This document shows positions 58,285 to 64,000 of a stretch of DNA of 64,000 nt, piece after piece (the first letter of the stretch is position 1; each line of letters begins with the position of its first letter). The stretch is from Myxocyprinus asiaticus. Taxonomy: Eukaryota; Chordata; Actinopteri; Cypriniformes; Catostomidae. The translations under genes were made by a program, and so were the position numbers. The notes beneath the pieces were generated by a model. It saw nothing but the letters and a program-made list of their open reading frames with translations, was not told the origin of the DNA and searched no databases. The stretch spans positions 35,366,735 to 35,430,734 of the forward strand of contig NC_059368.1 of NCBI RefSeq assembly GCF_019703515.2, given 5' to 3'.

Positions 58285-59049
58285 ATAGAGCGCAACAGTG
58301 ACCGCCTACTTTTTCAGCTGTCTGGGTTCCAGAAGTATTTTTCCCATTCATTTCTTTCATAGACTTTTCATAAAATCCTCCATAAAAGAGTTGTAAAGCT
58401 TGAACCAAACCAATCAGCTCCGAGGTGAATCGCAACATTACAGACTTTGTTTTAAGGCAAAAAGTATTTGAAAATCCAGCAAAAAGACAAAGGTACAAGT
58501 CTGTGTACTTACTGTCTTTCATGAGGGCACAGACTACAATCTCATGAAGCATTGCAAATGATGTAATCGAATATAAACTATGGAAATATAGAAAACTCTT
58601 CATTTTATGTTGTTGATAAGCACAGAAACAATATTTATTATGTTTATTGCTAAATATTCCATTATACACAAATATATAAGTAGTATGAGAGTGCAGGGAG
58701 ATCTACTCATTTGCATCATTCAGAGTGCATCATGGGTCGTGCGGTCGCTTCCGGGCTTATTTCGCGGGCATTGTTGGCTGCGGTTCTCTGACTGGTGAAG
58801 CTTTCTCTGCTGGATCGCGGGTAATGTAGTTGTGCAACAGGAATTCCACTATTAAAAACTATTTTTACACAATGAAGTTGAAATAACGCAAACGAATGGC
58901 TTCAATGGAAGCATATACCATCGATGAACAACCTCAAAGCTCATGGTAGGTCTGTCTTTAAAGGTTTATAAGTTAGCGTTGAAAATCAATTAGTTTACAG
59001 AAGAAATGAATGGGATTTTTACTTCCGGAAACAGACTGTTGCGCTCTAT
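58285..59049. mobile_element. Nested MITE with ATAGAGCGCAACAGT ends
   Basis: ATAGAGCGCAACAGT at the left is repeated exactly inverted at the right. Next to both ends are TCCCATTCATTTCTT-like phrases in inverted orientation. Non-coding 765 bp; the 132-residue antisense frame is not credible. No target duplication recognised. Confidence 0.7.
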
Positions 59050-59507
59050 GATGGTGACTAAATCTACATTATAAAGGAAAAGAACAAACACAAAAGTCTG
59101 ATTCAAAATCTAAATGAAACCTGGAAGTTTCAGGATTTAGAACATTTGATTACATAAAATGAATAAGAAATATTTAAAATTCCAAACAATTTCTAGGTCA
59201 CCAATAAAATAAGCATTTGTTAACTGCTTTTGTACAAAAGGAAGGTCAGATTTCCTTACTTCCATTAGAGCACTCATGATGCTCTATGGAACATTCCATA
59301 ACATGGATGATCAGGTTTTGGGATTTTTTTACTCAAACTGCTAATAATATAATTTGTAATGAAAAATATGCTGCATTAAATTTGAAAAATGCAAAATAGA
59401 AGCATTTTTATAATGCACTGACCAAAACGTACCAAAAAATTTAGCTAAGTAAAAACATAATATATTTAACAAAATAAATATATTTTAAATGACTGAATTA
59501 ACCTTAA

Positions 59508-60737
59508 AGGTGCAGTATGTAAGATTCAGAAACCCTTGTTATTAATGACACCTGTGGCCATTAAGTGAACTGCAGCCAGCTACCTGTTGCTCATGCTCAC
59601 GCTCTTGCATACACTCCATAGGGATGCGAGCGAGCAAGCATCGACCAAAACAATGACGTAACGTACAAAGAGACTGAACGTGATTCACTGGCATCATGCT
59701 GACAGATGAAGTAGCATAATTAAAATTACACAGTTATGATTGTTTTATTACAAATTTTGAGACTGTATATTATATTTAAAAAACAAAGTGTGGATATAGG
59801 TCTGACTATGCGAGACTGTAGTTTGAAGTAATTACTTTTTTTGCATGATACATTGACTGCATTTATACGATAGCCTATGTCGGCGTTAGCTAGCAAGCCA
59901 GCTTTATCAATAGCTGATTAGTTAAATTTGGTGGATGATGACAGTAGCTGTTTATAAAATAGACTGTACATTATAAATATGTTGACACAATTCAGTATTG
60001 ATGTGATTCCATCACAACTGTCATTTTGATATATCGATGCGCTATTGTTTTATAATAAAAGAATGTATATATTTTCTGTATAACCAAATTACGTTACACT
60101 AATGAATGGGTCTTTTTGCATTATCTTAAACACTGTTTAGCATTCATTTCATGTGTTATTGTAGTTTAGCTGAAATTACACAGATCAACCCTTATGGCAC
60201 TATATTTCACATGCTTTGCAGTTACGCAAGCTTACCTCTCCAATAAGAAGAACACCAACTCAGGGTCGGTTTTGATCCCCAAAACCAAATGAAGGTCCCT
60301 CCAGGAATCAAATGCCCTGCCAGTTCACTCACATTCCCACTTAGCCAGATGGGACTTAGTAGATAAATGTTTTTTTGGTTTTTTGGCTTACTCTAAGTTT
60401 GTGTAGGAGTCAGTGTTGTGCTGGGAGCTCGACATTTGCTGGATTCCATCACTAAGATAACGTTACCTAGTGTTGCAGTTTGTTGTCACTGTTGAATAGC
60501 GGAAGAGAAGCTATTACTGTCTGAGGCAAGGCTCTCGGGAGTGCACATAAACGTCACATCCTTTGGATTTTCCCGGCAAAAGTGACCCGCTCCTTTCGCA
60601 TGAAAATTAGTCTACAGGCTTTAATAGGCAACTTAGGAAGTCCGGGAAGGGCTCATTTTTTAAGTTGCATTACAAGCTGTTCACACATTGGCAAAAAAAG
60701 GGCTAATATTACATAAATATTGTTACATATTGCACCT
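59508..60737. mobile_element. Nested TTAA-flanked element, 1.23 kb
   Basis: TTAA at 59504-59507 and 60738-60741. Termini AGGTGCAGTATGTAA and inverted AGGTGCAATATGTAA. No transposase frame. Same target preference as the elements at 16010, 19470 and 34292 but a different terminal sequence. Confidence 0.8.
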
Positions 60738-60908
60738 TTAATACATTGGGTTAAACAACAACAACAACAAAAATAGACTAGAACAAAGAAATAGTACCAT
60801 ACATACTGTACATATGTTCGTATGGGGGAATTCTTTGGCACAGTGATTGACAAGGACAATTAAAAATGGCACTTCATATCAAAAAGCTTGCTGACCTCTG
60901 GTATACAG

Positions 60909-62908
60909 TACATTGTTGTACATTTTTGAATCCTCAGTTTCTTATCTCATTATCTGTTGAGTTATTAAATGTGTACTCCTGATGTTTATTTAGGCGTGAA
61001 ACTCTAAGCTCATTCAAATGAATCAGCATGTGCTGAATAAGACCAAGAGGTGTGAGAGACATATTCATGATTAATGTCTGCATGCTTCTGTCATGGTGCT
61101 GAAGTGTTTACTGTAACGTATGAAAGCAGGTCTGAGTCATTTCTCAGTCATGGAGAGATAAATAGGGTGGCCATATGGAGACAGAGAGACAGGCAGACAC
61201 AAACACACTGTGCTTTCCAGCTCTTCTATTATGCAGTGACAGCATGTTCCACATGTGCTTCATGTTGAGTCCCAGCAGACTGTTAAACATTCTTATATCA
61301 ATAAGTTATATCACAGGCATGCAAGATCTTTGGTAATTTCCCTTTTGTTCCTTTTTCTCCTATCGACACTGCCTTCTATATTTGAGAATCCATCTTTGTT
61401 CAACTTTCTCGTCAATGAAGGAAAAACGTATCTACTGTGGTAGTGATTCCCCATTCCATGAGGGTACTATAATTTGAAAATATTTGGATTATGCTCTGTT
61501 AAATCTATAAAGCATACAGTTTATTGAGACTAAGTTGGATTTGATTTACAGTATAAATACAATTACTGTTAGGTGTTTTCAAGACACTTTCTCCATGATT
61601 GTGAAGGACAATCAAGATCAGGTCTTTACTTAAATGGACAGAAAGCTACTTGTTGGGTCTGTTTTTCATCAGCAGTATTAACTGTTTATCATTTGAAACT
61701 GAATTATGGTAATAATGGCCATGTTAATGATATTAATGGTAATGCTGAATGATATTCAATGTCAGTATGAGTTAAGAGCTACATATTTGGTATCGATGAA
61801 AGGGAACTTGAACCTTACTGATGGAGCTGTTGGGTTACATAAGAGGCTGTACTATGGTAAGTGTGATAAATGCTGAAAAAATGTTCATGTCTTTCAATTT
61901 TCTGACAAGACCTTATTTAAGACACTCAATGGTTGTACTTCTTGCCAAAAAAGTTCAACCTGTGGCTTATTGTGAAGGTTAAAACTCTGAGATGAACTAA
62001 TCAATTCAGAACTATCCACTTAAATTGAATCCCACTCAAGTTGAGCGGGCCTGTTGACATGCGTTTTGGCAGGGCTTTTCTTCTTGGAAAGTCACGGAAA
62101 AATGTTTCATGGCACGTATGGCAAAGGAAGTCATGTAACATAGAGGGATATCTACCCATAATAAGAGCAATATGCAATGAGCAGAAATGTAATGAGATCA
62201 TTTAATGAGATGGATAAGGAGGCAAGAGTGGGCCGGGATGTTCTTTTAAACTTTCACATGCAGACTAACATAGGACAAAAATAACTGGATGATTCCACAG
62301 CTGGGGGGAGGATGTGTTTGTTACAGATGAAAAAGAGGGATTTGTGGTGTCAGTTATTTCAATAATTTGTGTTAGTATTTTTGGCATCATGTACACAACA
62401 ACAATCAATAAGAATGATTATATCTGGTCTAAAATGAAGTTCAGAGACGTAGTATGGGGGAAAACCTCTGTAAAAAGCTTGGTTAGGGTAACTCTCATGA
62501 AACCTACACTCAAGATTTACGCATTACAATTTCATAACAAAATTCCATCAAATTGTGTAATGTTTCACAAAATTAAGACAACATACTATTTAAACTGTAA
62601 AGTATTTATACATTATAGTAGAACTCCCTTGGTACTGCCTTTCATTTACACAGATTTAAAGTGTTAAAATCATTGTACAACAGCTTTTTTTTCTCTGTAA
62701 TTCGATACGATAATGAGAATCATCTTTGAAAACTATAGGAATAGTAAAAGTAGAATGGTCAGATGTGTTACGATAATGACAATTTGGAGGTAAAATGTGC
62801 TTTAGTATCCTGAAAAGAAAGTCAGATGCAAAAACTCCTAAACTCCTTCTCACCCTCATGTCAACTGATGTCACTGAATTTTTTTGTGAATTAGGACTAT
62901 ACAGTATA
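60909..62908. other. No gene; half-MITE near 62505-62580
   Basis: No supported coding frame. TACACTCAAGATTTACGC and AACAAAATTCCATCAAATTG near 62507-62555 resemble one arm of the MITE at 46728. Confidence 0.45.
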
Positions 62909-62910
62909 GA

Positions 62911-64000
62911 CAGTGCATTCAGAAAGTATTCAGACCCCTTCATTTTTTCCCCATTTTGTTATGTTGCAGCCTTATGCTACAATGCCTTAAATTATAATTT
63001 TTTCACATCAATCTACACTCCATATCTCATAATGACAAAGCAAAAACCAGATTTTTGATAACTTTAAACATTTATTAAAAAGAAAAAACTGAAATATCAC
63101 ATTGACATAAGTATTCTGACCCTTAACTCAGTACTTAGTTGAAGCCCTTTTGGCAGCGATTACAGCCTCAAGTCCTTTTGGTTTGATGCGACAAGCTTTG
63201 CACACCTGGATATGGGGATTTTCTGCTATTGTTCTCTGCAGATCCTCTCAAGCTCTGTCAGGTTGGATGGGGACCACTGGTGGACAGCCATTTTCAGGTC
63301 TCTCCAGAGCTGTTTGACTGGGTTCAAGTCAGGGCTCTGGCTGGGCCACTCAAGGACATTCACAAAGTTGTCCCTAAGCCATTCTTGCGTTGTCTTGGCT
63401 GTGTGCTTAGGGTCATTGTCCTGTTGGAAGGTGAACCTTCGGCCCATTCTGAAGTCCTGAGCGCACTGGACCAGGTTTTGATTAAGGATATCTCTGTATT
63501 TTGCTGTGCTCAGCTTTGCTTCAACTCGGACCAGTCCCCCAGTCCCTGCCGCTGAAAAACACCCCCACAGCATGATGCTACCACCACCATGCTTCACCGT
63601 TGGGATGGTATTGTGCAGGTGATGAGCAGTGCCTGGTTTTCTCCAGACATGACGCTTGGAATTGAGGCCAAACAGTTCAATCTTCGTTTCGTCAGACCAG
63701 AGAATCTTGTTTCTCACAGTCTGAGAGTCCTTTAGGTGCTTTTTTGCAAATTCCAAGTGGGCTTTCGTGTGTCTTGCACTGAGGAGAGGCTTCCATCTGG
63801 CCACTCTACCATAAAGCCCAGATTGGTGGACTGTTGCAGTGATGGTTGTCCTTCTGCAAGTTTCTCCCACCTCCACCCATGATCTCTGGGGCTCAACCAG
63901 AGTGACCATCATGTTCTTGGTCACCTCTCTTACCAAGGCCCTTCTCCCCCAATTGCTCAGTTTGGCTGGGCGGCCAGCTCTAAGAAGTGTCCTGGCATTC
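62911..64000 (-). mobile_element. Tc1-like transposon, cut by the window end
   Basis: The terminus CAGTGCATTCAGAAAGTATT begins at 62911, followed by about 200 bases of terminal region in which GTATTCTGACCC (near 63110) repeats the outer GTATTCAGACCC, the IR/DR pattern. The gene is on the - strand and runs off the right edge. Family differs from the other three Tc1 elements. Confidence 0.9.
63128..64000 (-). pseudogene. Tc1-like transposase, C-terminal part, catalytic Glu replaced by Lys
   Basis: The frame is open from the window edge (reading NARTLLRAGRPAKLSNWG, about 64000-63946) through LYGRVARWKPLLSARHTKAH, the first aspartate (ILWSDETKIELFG), HVWRKPGTAHH and the second aspartate ([18 protein letters not shown]). 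The third catalytic position reads NPVKQLWRDLK, a lysine at 63313-63315. A TAG at 63226-63228 ends the frame early. Beyond it, the usual C-terminus is recognisable up to TGA at 63128-63130 but with indels. The N-terminus lies outside the window. Confidence 0.9.

Larger units (their letters stand above)
57793..60900. mobile_element. hAT-type element (Charlie-like ends) hosting two nested insertions
   Basis: Termini CAAGGGTCGGCAACC and inverted CAGAGGTCAGCAAGC are of the hAT/Charlie type. Outside are GTATACAT (57785-57792) and GTATACAG (60901-60908), an 8-bp duplication with one mismatch. The two insertions at 58285-59049 and 59508-60737 account for about 2 kb of the 3.1 kb. The remaining 1.1 kb has no transposase, so the host is non-autonomous. 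Confidence 0.75.

Overview
This window is AT-rich eukaryotic genomic DNA, almost certainly from a teleost fish and probably a cyprinid. The reasons are a spliced ZFP36L1-type gene, several Tc1-like DDE transposons, abundant TTAA-flanked and hAT-type miniature elements that begin with motifs such as AGGGATAGTTCACCC, DIRS-type retrotransposon debris and a SINE body that I recognise from carp-like genomes. The organism call is inference from repeat families and from the protein. There is no bacterial operon structure, no CRISPR array and no ribosomal RNA.

Only one cellular protein-coding gene can be supported: zfp36l1 on the + strand. It has a TATA-type promoter near 10146, coding exon 1 at 10287-10340, one intron, coding exon 2 at 11772-12776, and a 1.8-kb AU-rich 3' UTR that ends at a poly(A) signal at 14539. 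The encoded 352-residue protein is a tandem CCCH zinc-finger mRNA-decay factor. Its own 3' UTR carries two perfect UUAUUUAUU nonamers, the preferred site of this protein family, so autoregulation is likely.

The rest is a dense, nested mosaic of mobile elements separated by sequence in which I see no gene. 2.7-9.4 kb: MITEs, an L2-type LINE tail, a hAT MITE with an 8-bp duplication and part of a small LTR element. 15-25 kb: a SINE, several TTAA-flanked palindromic elements, Tc1-type MITEs and a retroelement with a 19-bp target duplication. 25-27.6 kb: a decayed DIRS element (RNase H and tyrosine recombinase, + strand). 29-33 kb: local direct and inverted duplications, a tandem repeat with two CRE octamers, and a solo LTR with a 5-bp duplication. 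35.3-37.8 kb: a Tc1 transposon inside a larger inverted-repeat element. 41.8-43.3 kb: a second DIRS fragment (gag and terminus, - strand) carrying a U2 snRNA-SINE chimera. 44.6-46.2 and 47.8-49.3 kb: two more Tc1 elements, the second with nearly identical 201-bp termini. 53-55.2 kb: a hAT MITE and a complete 1.14-kb non-autonomous LTR element. 57.8-60.9 kb: a hAT element hosting two nested insertions. 62.9 kb to the right edge: a fourth Tc1 family, cut by the window end.

No set of genes here works together as a pathway. The most interesting material is the record of transposition: chimeric retroposition, snap-back priming, empty-site paralogues and nested insertions. Four Tc1 families each show a different catalytic or frame defect. 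Identities and lengths were judged by eye.
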